From Myxococcaceae bacterium (GTDB taxonomy: Bacteria > Myxococcota > UBA727 > JABDBI01), in NCBI GenBank assembly GCA_016000045.1, contig JAECQY010000006.1, positions 51,653 to 115,652 of the forward strand: a stretch of 64,000 nucleotides of DNA. Reading direction: 5' to 3'. Shown piece by piece: positions 26,101-33,495 of this stretch; the stretch's first letter is position 1, and each line of letters starts with the position of its first letter. The position numbers and the translations under genes were made by a program. Under the pieces are notes generated by a model that had not been told where the DNA came from, did not search any database, and saw only the letters and a list, made by a program, of their open reading frames with translations.

Positions 26101-26655
26101 TATAGAGCCCTAGGAGGACTGAATGATGCCCTGGCAGCTCTTTCTCCACCTGTTGAACCTCTGGTGCCTGCTGACTTCGTCAATGTGCGTGGTTTCTCAA
26201 ATGCGTTTTTGGACAGCGCCATTACTCAATGTAACGAAGAAATTTATAACTACATCGATAGAGATGAACTTGTAACTCAACTGATTAATGGCGTAGTAGA
26301 TGTGATTACAAGGAGCAGACCAACCTTTCGTTATGACACGCACGGTCGCAAGCATTTCCGTGGAGGAGGCCCTCAAGGAACAAAATTCACGTGCAGTAAA
26401 GAGGTTGTAAACCCTCAGCTCGAAGAGTTAATAGCGCTACATGCTGCTAGAATTATATGCGATGCGAAGGGACAATCTACGAACTATTATTTGACCTTTA
26501 CTGAAGTGGTTTTTGTAGGATTACCTAATAAACATGGGTTAACGATTCAACTGACCTATATACCAGAGAATAACACGATAGAGTATCATGGCTATCCCAA
26601 CGATTCTGTTAAAAGATCAGCACTTTCTAGGACTGAGGATGGAGAGGAGATATAA
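23173..26655 (+). CDS. Large exported multidomain protein with coiled coil and CHAT/caspase-like segment
   Basis: An 1160-residue exported protein. Residues 1-20 are a signal peptide (MIKCAFVVSQIFLFSSFSYA). Residues 75-130 form a charged coiled coil (KERQERIKELKQKIEEAR), then AELYELQ at 137-143 and MRMLPSEEK near 184-192; these elements match, position by position, the protein at 55.5-57.3 kb. The middle is unrecognised and Cys-rich. Residues 830-930 resemble a CHAT/caspase-fold peptidase: VVLCGH (His838) and VLILGCCNFD (Cys862/863), then FLVNGFSIAESLMCAKNTLA, the usual helix after the active site. The last 150 residues are unrecognised. The CHAT call is inference from the spacing of His and Cys motifs. 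A host-directed or self-processing protease is possible. Confidence 0.65.
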   Translation: MIKCAFVVSQIFLFSSFSYAELTLARPFEFRKALQGVGKVIHSPPSFSGLSLSLFSLPSLSEIASIVREGVIKTQEVEAEAKRRRGEYKSLLRREKTFQERVKERQERIKELKQKIEEARNSLEEAKEGESAEDMLAELYELQNKPIQPELEKNDKKTGFSSLGLELDLLEQPIKSGSYQVPGMRMLPSEEKSVSRSETAVCITNSDGLCQSGDQCPNINRFDRVSLLKHRNKPKPLCSINNEEERFVRELAVREAQRSKEEAERRKVLANFPTLSEIKFPPGGFCKLIFEENLEVTLQNTKAISRLSAVFNALDRTKSRICISFKQHEGDYECQIKCIALATNESVTGQLYAPGIQGYETTTTATQTALAVLALERLACPPYTRQEESRGLANKWVCRLFERNHQLLSGATIAQTPTGPISISEDMARVEAFCRTHNLYNETCDVLVKFSYDEIIEQNGINYALSLMIDQVKRRGRFSNTLVAVIGKALRKQFAQENPDVFQHQAKRLEDNCEGYKLCQSEFDPLNPADPLQLIQLGAIEANALLIYAVNGFNLEFDWHHLALPMLDRTIMNFTCHPLPLELRRDRVVSKYELYRSCFELVACEVALLSQQTIRRAQGDAQGLKILEKSVVCDSSCSSSALRHFLNASFYGRNLDATMLCLGGHLSSEMSQEDMRPFGLLTARQLYETHAEGTDKRFVFALELWDSSGECQERNTDYSTRLSFGEFKELIFNAVERSKIYPSFHVVCDNEMIAEHFAMETAWYTRGLPFSIVPSGLSVCYLQSRWEKTRRASNGINFVTNNATMRGKFSEEVDSVEEPGASSSEPTNRINIVVLCGHSPDVQEQIENISEHQRSGVLILGCCNFDQEFLRKLLGSFTSIVCSAGEPREEDILGIVSETCQNFLVNGFSIAESLMCAKNTLAKRGADSGSYSFYCKGLDVTLPWPTVCELTPFMEPLRAYLTWFQNCERLGHQVKEYRALGGLNDALAALSPPVEPLVPADFVNVRGFSNAFLDSAITQCNEEIYNYIDRDELVTQLINGVVDVITRSRPTFRYDTHGRKHFRGGGPQGTKFTCSKEVVNPQLEELIALHAARIICDAKGQSTNYYLTFTEVVFVGLPNKHGLTIQLTYIPENNTIEYHGYPNDSVKRSALSRTEDGEEI

Positions 26656-26798
26656 GCACTGTCGCCTGTCATTTAGTACTTGACATCTGGTTGAGGCCCC
26701 AAAATTTATTTTCAGGGTAGTTGCTTGAGAGTGGAATGGCCTTATAGCCATATCTGGTATCCAATTCCATCTTTTTTGTCGCGAATTATGGGGGGTAT

Positions 26799-29003
26799 CT
26801 ATTGAGCTGGTAGCAATTCGTCGAAGAGCTCAGGATTGCGATTTCGAGCTCGCTGAATGAGTCGCATCAAGCAAGGACCGCGGTCTGGTTGCTCCGGATC
26901 CAGGATATAGATGGCTTCTTTGGCTCGGGTTAAAGCCACGTATAATAAGCGTGGCTGCTCTTCTTCGGCTTGAGCTCGTTTGATTTGGCGAACCCAGTCA
27001 ATGGGAGTGGGGAATCTTTTTTTTTCTTCCGAGCTTTTGGGGGCACACAATGCGATCGGTCTATTCTTGTGGCTGACGGCTAGGCCAAAGCTCGGGTTGT
27101 ACAGAATCGAATCCAAGTTAGAGGGCTCGGTGCTATTGAGGTCGGCTAGAATCACAACGGGGAACTCGAGTCCTTTAGACTGATGGATGGTCATAATGTT
27201 GATGCAATTTTCCCGTTCATCGAAAACTTCGGCAAGACTCTCTTTGGGTATCTCACCGATGTTTTTCCAGAGTAGCCGGATTTTTTCATCGTAGTTCTGT
27301 TGAGAATCAATAAACATCAGACGAAGTTTTTGAATATTCGCATAACGTTGATCGGCATCCGATTCTCGGGCGATTGCTTCCAGATAGTTGGTCTGTTCGA
27401 TGAGTTGGTCCAGCAATTCACACACTCTGAGCACTCCAAGAGATTGCCTGAGCGTATCGAACACAGGGGGCAAGGATTTTTGGTGCCATTCTAAGAGATC
27501 GGCATCGGTGCATGGCCACAAGGGAGAGCGCATTAAAATAAGCCTTGCTAAGGGATGAAAAGGTTCAAGCAGCACCATGAGTGCGGCCGCGAGATCGGCT
27601 ATTTCTTGCCGCTCGTAAAAACCTTCGCCTCCAAAAATACGAGCCGGAATTCCGGCTGAATTTAAAGCTTCTAAAAGAGGTCTCGCTGCTTTGATTCTTC
27701 GAACCAGAATCGTGAGATCTTTGGGTTGGCGATGCGAAACAACTTCGCTCACTCGATCAACCCAGTTCTGTTTCCAGATGGCTCCCGCATTGTCTAGAGC
27801 AGGGCGATGGGGGAGTAGCATTTCATCAGTCTCGAATTCTTTCAGGCTTGAAGCTGCTATCAAATTCACGAATTCGAGTATTTTGCTTTGAGAGCGGTAT
27901 GACTTCTGAAGCGTATCACGCGTTCCCTGCACGCGGTGAAAGACGGAAGCATCCGCTCCGCGAAAGCCATAAATGCTTTGCTTGGGGTCGCCGACCACAA
28001 ACAGGGGCTTGCTTTTTGAGAGCAAAGAGACCAGCTGTTCTTGGATCGGGCTCGTATCTTGATACTCATCCACTAAAACGATTTTATGCTGCGTTGGATG
28101 TTCTTGAAGATAGTCCCGAGCTAAAACCAAAAGGTCTGAAAATCCAAAAGAACGCTGCTCGACTTTATGTCGACGTAAATTTTGGCTGTAACAAGCGATT
28201 AATTGGCTCAGCGATAAGAGATCCGGCTTTGTGTGATGGCAACAAAGAGCCGAGCCAAGTTCAACCGTAGCCTCGACAAGCGCTTGGCGAAGCTCATCGT
28301 TTCCAAATCGACCGCTGAGTAGCTCTCGGAAGTCGCGATAGCAGGCAGAGATCGCAATCTCATCATCAAGCGAGCAGGCGATGAGTGCCTGATAGGCCTT
28401 TTCTATGCTCTCAAGGCGAAGCGCAGTGGGTTGACGGACAGTTTGATTCTGTTTGAAAGCATTTAAAGCTTGGCGAAGATGGTCGAGAAGCGTGTCGAAG
28501 GATCTGCGTGCTGGAAGAGAGGGAAGCTTTTGGGGGTCTTGGCCTGATTCTTCAATCTGCTGTAGAATATGCACTAATATTTTGCTTAAACCAGGATTTT
28601 CACGGGAACCTCGGAGATTAAATCGTGCGATCAAAGAGCCGATTTCCAATGGGCTCTCGTCGAGCTGTTGTAAAATTGTATTTTCCGCAATCTCGCAACA
28701 TAATCGATGATCATCGTTCGGAGCCAGGAGCGTAAAATTTCCAAAGTGCTTGCTGACAATCTGAGAACACAGCGCATGAAATGTGCTGATGGGGGCGCTT
28801 AAAAGGCCGTTTGCTGGGATCTGAAGTTCTTTAACGCGCGTGATGACGCGCGCTTTCATTTCAGAGGCTGCTTTTTGAGTGAAGGTAATCGCGAGTATTT
28901 CGTGAGGACGATACCTTCGAAGCGCTTCTAAATAAGTTTCAACGAGCGTATAAGTTTTCCCCGTCCCTGCTCCTGCGACAACGATTCGGTTTGAAAGCGT
29001 CAT
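26799..29003 (-). CDS. UvrD/RecB-type superfamily 1 DNA helicase without nuclease domain
   Basis: A 734-residue 3'-5' helicase, probably in DNA repair. Motifs: VVAGAGTGKTYTLVETYLEA (Walker A), LAITFTQKAASEMKARV (Ia), ILVDEYQDTSPIQEQ (II), VVGDPKQSIYGFRGADASVF (III), IMTIHQSKGLEFPVVILADL (V) and LLYVALTRAKEAIYIL (VI). The GDPKQSIYGFRGAD form is that of AddA/RecB rather than UvrD itself, but the protein ends shortly after motif VI and lacks the C-terminal RecB nuclease. No AddB/RecC partner is nearby. The start overlaps the stop of the upstream DMT transporter gene by four bases. Confidence 0.88.
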   Translation of the reverse strand: MTLSNRIVVAGAGTGKTYTLVETYLEALRRYRPHEILAITFTQKAASEMKARVITRVKELQIPANGLLSAPISTFHALCSQIVSKHFGNFTLLAPNDDHRLCCEIAENTILQQLDESPLEIGSLIARFNLRGSRENPGLSKILVHILQQIEESGQDPQKLPSLPARRSFDTLLDHLRQALNAFKQNQTVRQPTALRLESIEKAYQALIACSLDDEIAISACYRDFRELLSGRFGNDELRQALVEATVELGSALCCHHTKPDLLSLSQLIACYSQNLRRHKVEQRSFGFSDLLVLARDYLQEHPTQHKIVLVDEYQDTSPIQEQLVSLLSKSKPLFVVGDPKQSIYGFRGADASVFHRVQGTRDTLQKSYRSQSKILEFVNLIAASSLKEFETDEMLLPHRPALDNAGAIWKQNWVDRVSEVVSHRQPKDLTILVRRIKAARPLLEALNSAGIPARIFGGEGFYERQEIADLAAALMVLLEPFHPLARLILMRSPLWPCTDADLLEWHQKSLPPVFDTLRQSLGVLRVCELLDQLIEQTNYLEAIARESDADQRYANIQKLRLMFIDSQQNYDEKIRLLWKNIGEIPKESLAEVFDERENCINIMTIHQSKGLEFPVVILADLNSTEPSNLDSILYNPSFGLAVSHKNRPIALCAPKSSEEKKRFPTPIDWVRQIKRAQAEEEQPRLLYVALTRAKEAIYILDPEQPDRGPCLMRLIQRARNRNPELFDELLPAQ

Positions 29004-29449
29004 CGCGCAACGAGAAAGACGCCAATCAAGGCGATGATGGCTCCCAGGAGCTTGGTGGCAACAAAAGGCATTTTTTCAACTCCGAGGTCCCACAGCATCG
29101 ATGCGATGGTCTGTGCTGTTACAAAGATGATAAACACGGGCAGAGCGCCAACATGATTCATGCAGTAGGGCAAACCAAAGATGACGGAAAATCCAAATAG
29201 ACCGGGCAATAGATGCCATAGTTTGAAAGAAACCGTGCTTCCATCTCCTGCGAGAAAAGGCCCAAAGCGCGAGGCAAAGAACAAGGTTGCAAAAAACAAA
29301 AGACCCGAGGTCAAAAGGATCATGAGCGCATTGATTCCCAAAACAAGAGATAGGCCGTATTGTTGACCGAGTTGTTTGTTGAGGCCAATCTGAAGGACGC
29401 TCATGAATCCAATGAAAACGGGAGCAATCAGGTAGAATATCATAAGCAC
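29000..29449 (-). CDS. DMT-family membrane transporter (DUF606/YdcZ type)
   Basis: A 149-residue protein with four to five hydrophobic helices covering almost its full length and the DUF606 signature region near the end (FIIFVTAQTIASMLWDLGV followed by GAIIALIGVFLVAR). These small proteins resemble half-size drug/metabolite transporters and usually dimerise. Substrate unknown. It is coupled to the downstream helicase by a four-base overlap, but a functional link is not evident. Confidence 0.82.
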   Translation of the reverse strand: MLMIFYLIAPVFIGFMSVLQIGLNKQLGQQYGLSLVLGINALMILLTSGLLFFATLFFASRFGPFLAGDGSTVSFKLWHLLPGLFGFSVIFGLPYCMNHVGALPVFIIFVTAQTIASMLWDLGVEKMPFVATKLLGAIIALIGVFLVAR

Positions 29450-29492
29450 CTAGGGTATCAGGGAAGTCGTATTTGAGAAAGGGACTTCTAAA

Positions 29493-29942
29493 ATGACAAA
29501 GATGGATGAAGTTGAAGTTTATACAGATGGATCTTGCTTAAAGAATCCAGGCCCAGGAGGCTGGGCTGCTTTATTGAAAGTGGGTGAGCATGAAAAGTTG
29601 GTTTCGGGTTTTCAACCGAATGTGACCAACAATCAGATGGAGCTTTTGGCGGCTATCCAGGGTCTGAAAGCTCTGAAACGGCCTTGCAGAGTGACACTCT
29701 TCTCCGATAGTCAATATGTCGTTCGCGGAATGAGTGAATGGGTATTCAATTGGCAGAGGCGTGGTTGGAAAACCGCTTCGAATAAACCCGTTGAGAATCA
29801 GAGTTTATGGCAAGAACTTGTGAGGGTTGCTCAGATTCACGAAGTTGAGTGGGAATGGATCAAGGCGCATGCTGGTCATGAATACAACGAACGAGTCGAT
29901 CAAGAGGCTCGTGCTCAAGCACAGCTTTGCTGCCAAAGTTGA
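29493..29942 (+). CDS. rnhA: Ribonuclease HI
   Basis: Degrades RNA in RNA-DNA hybrids. The 149-residue protein has all four catalytic acids: Asp12 (VYTDGSC), Glu50 (NNQMELLAAI), Asp72 (LFSDSQYVV) and Asp136 (ERVDQEAR), plus the basic protrusion WQRRGWKTASNKPVEN typical of the E. coli type, and His in KAHAGH. Length and motif spacing are canonical. The divergent DMT transporter gene starts 43 bases away. Confidence 0.97.
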   Translation: MTKMDEVEVYTDGSCLKNPGPGGWAALLKVGEHEKLVSGFQPNVTNNQMELLAAIQGLKALKRPCRVTLFSDSQYVVRGMSEWVFNWQRRGWKTASNKPVENQSLWQELVRVAQIHEVEWEWIKAHAGHEYNERVDQEARAQAQLCCQS

Positions 29943-29964
29943 ACGATCGTGATAAGGAGTCAAT

Positions 29965-30462
29965 ATGCAAAAAACAATGACAACACGAATGGAATTGAAA
30001 TTGGTTGGTATAACCACGAGAACCAATAATGCACAAGTTTTTGGAAGCGATCCTTCTGTTAATAAAATTGCAGTTCTAGCTCAGAAATATTTTAACAATG
30101 GATTAGCCGAGAAGATCAAAGACAGAAAAAATCCTGGAACAACCTTTTGCGCTTATACCCATTACGAAAGCGATGTGAACGGTCATTACACCTGTTTTAT
30201 TGGCGAAGAGGTAAGCTCTTTTGAAAGCGTCGATCAAGAATTTGAGATGCTTACGATACCTGATCAGAATTATGCAAAATTTACAAATCAGCCAGGACCA
30301 ATGCCTGATGCATGCATCGACATGTGGCAAAACATATGGAAAATGGATGTGTCTGATTTAGGTGGTGAACGAGCTTATGTTGCAGACTTTGAAATTTATG
30401 ATGAACGCAGTAGAGATTATAACAACGTAACGCTTGATATTTATATTGGGATTAAAAAATGA
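29965..30462 (+). CDS. GyrI-like small-molecule-binding domain protein
   Basis: A stand-alone effector-binding protein of 165 residues, with no DNA-binding domain. The ending FEMLTIPDQNYAKFTNQPG, then CIDMWQNIWKMD and a closing DIYIGIKK, matches the GyrI/AraC effector-binding fold (SOUL/BmrR-like). Such proteins bind or hydrolyse toxic small molecules or act as regulatory partners. The ATG follows a good AAGGAG site 22 bases after rnhA. Ligand unknown. Confidence 0.8.
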   Translation: MQKTMTTRMELKLVGITTRTNNAQVFGSDPSVNKIAVLAQKYFNNGLAEKIKDRKNPGTTFCAYTHYESDVNGHYTCFIGEEVSSFESVDQEFEMLTIPDQNYAKFTNQPGPMPDACIDMWQNIWKMDVSDLGGERAYVADFEIYDERSRDYNNVTLDIYIGIKK

Positions 30463-30472
30463 GCTTGTTAAC

Positions 30473-30562
30473 TGGCGGAGGAGGTGAGATTCGAACTCAC
30501 GGTAGAGTTTCCCCTACGCTGGATTTCAAGTCCAGTGCCTTAAACCGCTCGGCCACTCCTCC
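30473..30562 (-). tRNA. tRNA-Ser (anticodon TGA)
   Basis: Read on the minus strand, GGAGGAGTGGCCGAGCGG begins an acceptor stem and D arm, CTGGA CTTGAAA TCCAG forms the anticodon arm with anticodon TGA (reads UCA and related Ser codons), the long variable arm is GCGTAGGGGAAACTCTAC, and GTTCGAATC is the T loop. The 5' GGAGGAG pairs with CTCCTCC, the discriminator is G and the CCA end is encoded. About 90 bases, as expected for a class II tRNA. Confidence 0.96.
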
Positions 30563-30622
30563 TGGTTGATTTAAGTCTGAGCAGACTGCCTTGTTGTTTG
30601 CAAAATATCAAGAGGCCATTAT

Positions 30623-30889
30623 CTAAAGCCCCCACACTTTAACGCTCTGAGGCTCAACCTGGTGGATTTTTTGATAAATCTTCTTACCCCAGGGTTTTTT
30701 ACTCTTGGTATCAAACAGCAGAAGGTGTCCCTGGGTGGAATTATTTTTATCCATGTAATCTGCGGTCTGTTCCAATTCATCCGCTAAGGTTTTGGGACCG
30801 TAGTTAATTTTCGTTTCAACGACAAAACGTTGGTTTTTAAACTCAACCAAAAGATCCACACGTTTACGCCCTGTTCGGGTTTGGCACAT
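30623..30889 (-). pseudogene. 5'-truncated AAA-ATPase/PD-(D/E)XK nuclease C-terminus
   Basis: The fragment reads GRKRVDLLVEF, RFVVETKINYG and LEQTADYMDKN, then GHLLLFDTKS. This is the C-terminal PD-(D/E)XK-like nuclease part of the widespread bacterial ATP-binding proteins (DUF1703-like), with Asp of VDLLV and Glu-x-Lys of VETKI as the catalytic residues. The ATPase part and the N-terminus are absent: a stop codon lies just upstream and the sequence then changes to that of the divergent secreted protein. A remnant about 60 bases from a tRNA gene, a common integration point. Confidence 0.68.
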
Positions 30890-30984
30890 GTGGTTGTGAT
30901 TTAAAAATTAAGGGAATAGATCTGCCAGTGCAATCAATAAACCTGGTTTGAGAGCCCGTTTTATCGATTGCATAGGAGTAAAAA

Positions 30985-31323
30985 ATGAAAAAAATGGTCC
31001 TTTCCCTTTTTGTTGTTTTCTTAATGTTCCCAGTATCCCAGGCATTTTCCATGCAAGGCAGCGCCGCGTTAGTTGCGCCACGTGTGGTTGTGCCAACTTC
31101 GGCTTGTGCTTCCCCTTTAGTGGCCTCGACGGGTGGTTTCTTGTATGTAGCGTGTAACAACGCATTATCAACAAGGGTGCAAGTTTATCAAGAAAATACG
31201 ACCTTCCCAGTATTATCAGGCACTACATCTTTCAATGGCGGTTCGTGTTCGTCTATCCAAGCTGGCAACGAGTGGGTGTATTTGACTTGCGCACAAGGCG
31301 TATACGCCATGCCGGCGCTCTAG
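30985..31323 (+). CDS. Small secreted protein with two repeated beta-strand units
   Basis: A 112-residue protein with a clear signal peptide (KKMVLSLFVVFLMFPVSQAF) and a strong AGGAGT ribosome site. The mature part has two similar units: ACASPLVASTGGFLYVACNN and SCSSIQAGNEWVYLTCAQG, each with two cysteines and ending in a hydrophobic-Cys strand, which recalls two blades of a small beta-propeller. No family recognised. It overlaps nothing and may be a true small secreted factor. The following hairpin at 31350-31376 could end its transcript. Confidence 0.7.
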   Translation: MKKMVLSLFVVFLMFPVSQAFSMQGSAALVAPRVVVPTSACASPLVASTGGFLYVACNNALSTRVQVYQENTTFPVLSGTTSFNGGSCSSIQAGNEWVYLTCAQGVYAMPAL

Positions 31324-31349
31324 TTTTGTAAAAAACATCGTTACCTTTG

Positions 31350-31376
31350 CAGGCAGTGGGATTGCTTTACTGCCTG
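31350..31376. terminator. Inverted repeat between convergent genes (possible bidirectional terminator)
   Basis: CAGGCAGT and ACTGCCTG form an eight-base-pair stem with an 11-base loop between the convergent small secreted gene and pabA. No T-tract follows on the plus strand, so intrinsic termination is uncertain. Confidence 0.4.
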
Positions 31377-31390
31377 TATGAGCAGCTTAT

Positions 31391-32005
31391 CTATATATGA
31401 GTGGTCCCTGAGATGCTTTTACTAGTGGATCGGAGCACTGTTTGGGGGCATTGCACGAAAGAACAGAAATTTTGCAGCAATCGAAAACCTTCCGGGGATA
31501 AAAAGCTTTCTGGGTGAAACTGTACCCCAAAAATGGGTTTTTCGCGATGTTGGATGGCCATGATCTGACCGTCTTCGCTTTGTGCGCTCGCCACGAGTGA
31601 ATCTGGAAGATCTTGCAAAACCAGAGAATGGTAGCGTGTAAATTGAGCGGGTTGGCTAATTTGATGAAACAGCCCTTGTCCAGAATGCTTTACCCAATGC
31701 GCTTCCCCATGAATCGCTCGTGGAGCCTTGACGAGAGAAGCACCGAAATAGACTCCAATGGCTTGATGCCCCAAACAGACGCCTAAGATTGGAATTTTTT
31801 TTTGAACTCCTTGTTCAAGCCACTGCATCAGTCTGGAAGAATCGTTGGGAGTACCGGGCCCAGGCCCCAAAACGAGGCAGGAGGCTGTATCCAAGCAAGG
31901 TTTTTCAGAATGATCTTTGACCAATACCTGCGTTGAGATGCGCTTTAAATAGTCCACCAATGTGAAGCTGAATGAATCGTGATTTTCAACAAAGACGAGG
32001 GTCAT
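31391..32005 (-). CDS. pabA: Aminodeoxychorismate/anthranilate synthase glutaminase subunit
   Basis: Class I glutamine amidotransferase that supplies ammonia for p-aminobenzoate or anthranilate. The 204-residue protein has LVLGPGPGTPNDSS (oxyanion), the nucleophile Cys in ILGVCLGHQAIG and the His-Glu pair in FGVQFHPESFLSPEG. No trp genes are seen and pabC-like, folA and thyA genes occur in the window, so pabA is the better name than trpG; many bacteria use one protein for both. It lies four bases after udp in the same direction. Confidence 0.88.
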   Translation of the reverse strand: MTLVFVENHDSFSFTLVDYLKRISTQVLVKDHSEKPCLDTASCLVLGPGPGTPNDSSRLMQWLEQGVQKKIPILGVCLGHQAIGVYFGASLVKAPRAIHGEAHWVKHSGQGLFHQISQPAQFTRYHSLVLQDLPDSLVASAQSEDGQIMAIQHREKPIFGVQFHPESFLSPEGFRLLQNFCSFVQCPQTVLRSTSKSISGTTHI

Positions 32006-32009
32006 TCAA

Positions 32010-32786
32010 TCACAAATAAGCCAGAGATTCCAAGGCGACACGAATCGCCCGGTCTTCCGCTGCTTTCTTTTCGACGTCCGAGATAAATTCATTGTTGGGC
32101 CGGTTCGCGTAAACCGCGCAGATAACGCCTGCACGAAATCCGCGAAGGCTAGCCAGGGTCAAGAGAGCGCTTGCCTCCATCTCCAGGTTTAAAACGCCAA
32201 TTTGAGCAAGTTCTTGCCAAAAATTTGGGAAACGCGGAAAAAACCCCGGTATCTCTCTGCCTTGGGCTCCATAAAAGCTTGGAGCCGTCGCTGTAATCCC
32301 AGCATGGTAGGGCTCTCCCAGATGTTTGCAGGCTTGTGAGAGAGCGGTCAAAACCTCAAAGTGTGCCACGGCAGGGTATTCTTTTCGAACGTAGTAGTCG
32401 GTGGTATTTTCGAGCCGCATCGCTGCTGTACTGAGGATCAGTCCTCCGATTCCAATCTGAGGCTGCAAGGATCCGGTTGAGCCAATGCGAATAAAAGTGG
32501 GATTCTTCACCAATTGAGCAAGCTCTACAACAGCGATTTCCGTGTTGTCGGCTCCGATCCCCGTTCCAATGACACTCACCGCGCGGCCTTGATAAATGCC
32601 TGTGCTGGTCACAAATTCTCGGTTTTGGACTTGATGGTGAATGCGATCAAAGTGCTTGGCAACTTTATGAACTCGATCGGGATCTCCGCAGAGCAGGATC
32701 AAATCCGCTACTTCGTCAGACTTTAAGCCAATATGATATTGTCTTTGTTCCTTTAAAGAGGGAGAATCGGCGGACGAACGAGCCAT
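32010..32786 (-). CDS. udp: Uridine phosphorylase family nucleoside phosphorylase
   Basis: Splits nucleosides into base and ribose-1-phosphate. The 258-residue protein contains YHIGLKSDEVADLILLCGDP, DRVHKVA (phosphate binding), SVIGTGIGADNTEIAVVEL, FIRIGSTGSLQ and NLEMEASALLTLASL (ribose and base binding). The GIGADNTEI form and hexameric-family motifs favour uridine phosphorylase; purine specificity cannot be ruled out. Divergent from deoC and nupC with which it forms a salvage group. Its start codon abuts the upstream part of deoC, which argues for the shorter deoC start. Confidence 0.85.
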   Translation of the reverse strand: MARSSADSPSLKEQRQYHIGLKSDEVADLILLCGDPDRVHKVAKHFDRIHHQVQNREFVTSTGIYQGRAVSVIGTGIGADNTEIAVVELAQLVKNPTFIRIGSTGSLQPQIGIGGLILSTAAMRLENTTDYYVRKEYPAVAHFEVLTALSQACKHLGEPYHAGITATAPSFYGAQGREIPGFFPRFPNFWQELAQIGVLNLEMEASALLTLASLRGFRAGVICAVYANRPNNEFISDVEKKAAEDRAIRVALESLAYL

Positions 32787-32835
32787 GACCCGATTGACTA
32801 GACGCTTTGAACTTGAAAGACAAGCCCCCGTGCGG

Positions 32836-33495
32836 ATGGAGTCCCATAACCTAGCAGCGTTGATTGATCACACGTGTTTAAAGCCGGATGCGACGGAAGC
32901 AGAGATTGAACGTCTTTGCGCAGAAGCGTTGCAGTACGGTTTTGCGGCCGTGTGTGTCAATCCGTATTGGATCCCTCGCGTGAGCGCTCGGCTCGGAGAG
33001 GGGCTTGTGAAACCTATTGCAGTGGTCGGATTTCCCTTGGGCGCCAATCGAACGGCGAGTAAAGCGTATGAAGCGCATGATGCGATTGACAAGGGCGCTC
33101 GCGAGATCGACATGGTGATCAACCTAGGGGCTTTGAAGGGTGGAGATTTCAAAGCGGTCTTGGAAGATATTGAATCGGTTGTTCATCGAGCAGCGCCTTA
33201 TCCGGTTAAGGTGATTCTTGAGACTTGTTTGTTGGATGAGGTTGAAAAACGCTTGGGGTGTCAGTTGGCAGTCGATGGAGGCGCTCATTTTGTGAAGACA
33301 TCAACCGGCTTTTCGACGGGTGGATCCACTCTGGAAGATGTTCGCTTGATGAGGGAAGTGGTTGGCAGTGGTTACGGTGTGAAAGCTTCGGGCGGAATCA
33401 AGTCCCGTGAGTTTGCATTAGGATTGTTGCAAGCAGGAGCCAATCGGTTAGGTTGTTCGGCGTCTGTTGCATTGATATTGAGTGAAAAAATATGA
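32836..33495 (+). CDS. deoC: Deoxyribose-phosphate aldolase
   Basis: Cleaves deoxyribose-5-phosphate to glyceraldehyde-3-phosphate and acetaldehyde. The 219-residue form starting at 32836 has LIDHTCLKPDAT, GFPLGANRTASKAYEA, DMVINLGALKGGDF, the Schiff-base Lys154 in FVKTSTGFSTGGST and GVKASGGIKSRE (proton-relay Lys). A longer start at 32785 would add 17 residues that the family lacks and would overlap the divergent udp start codon. The stop overlaps the start of the nucleoside transporter (ATGA). Confidence 0.93.
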   Translation: MESHNLAALIDHTCLKPDATEAEIERLCAEALQYGFAAVCVNPYWIPRVSARLGEGLVKPIAVVGFPLGANRTASKAYEAHDAIDKGAREIDMVINLGALKGGDFKAVLEDIESVVHRAAPYPVKVILETCLLDEVEKRLGCQLAVDGGAHFVKTSTGFSTGGSTLEDVRLMREVVGSGYGVKASGGIKSREFALGLLQAGANRLGCSASVALILSEKI

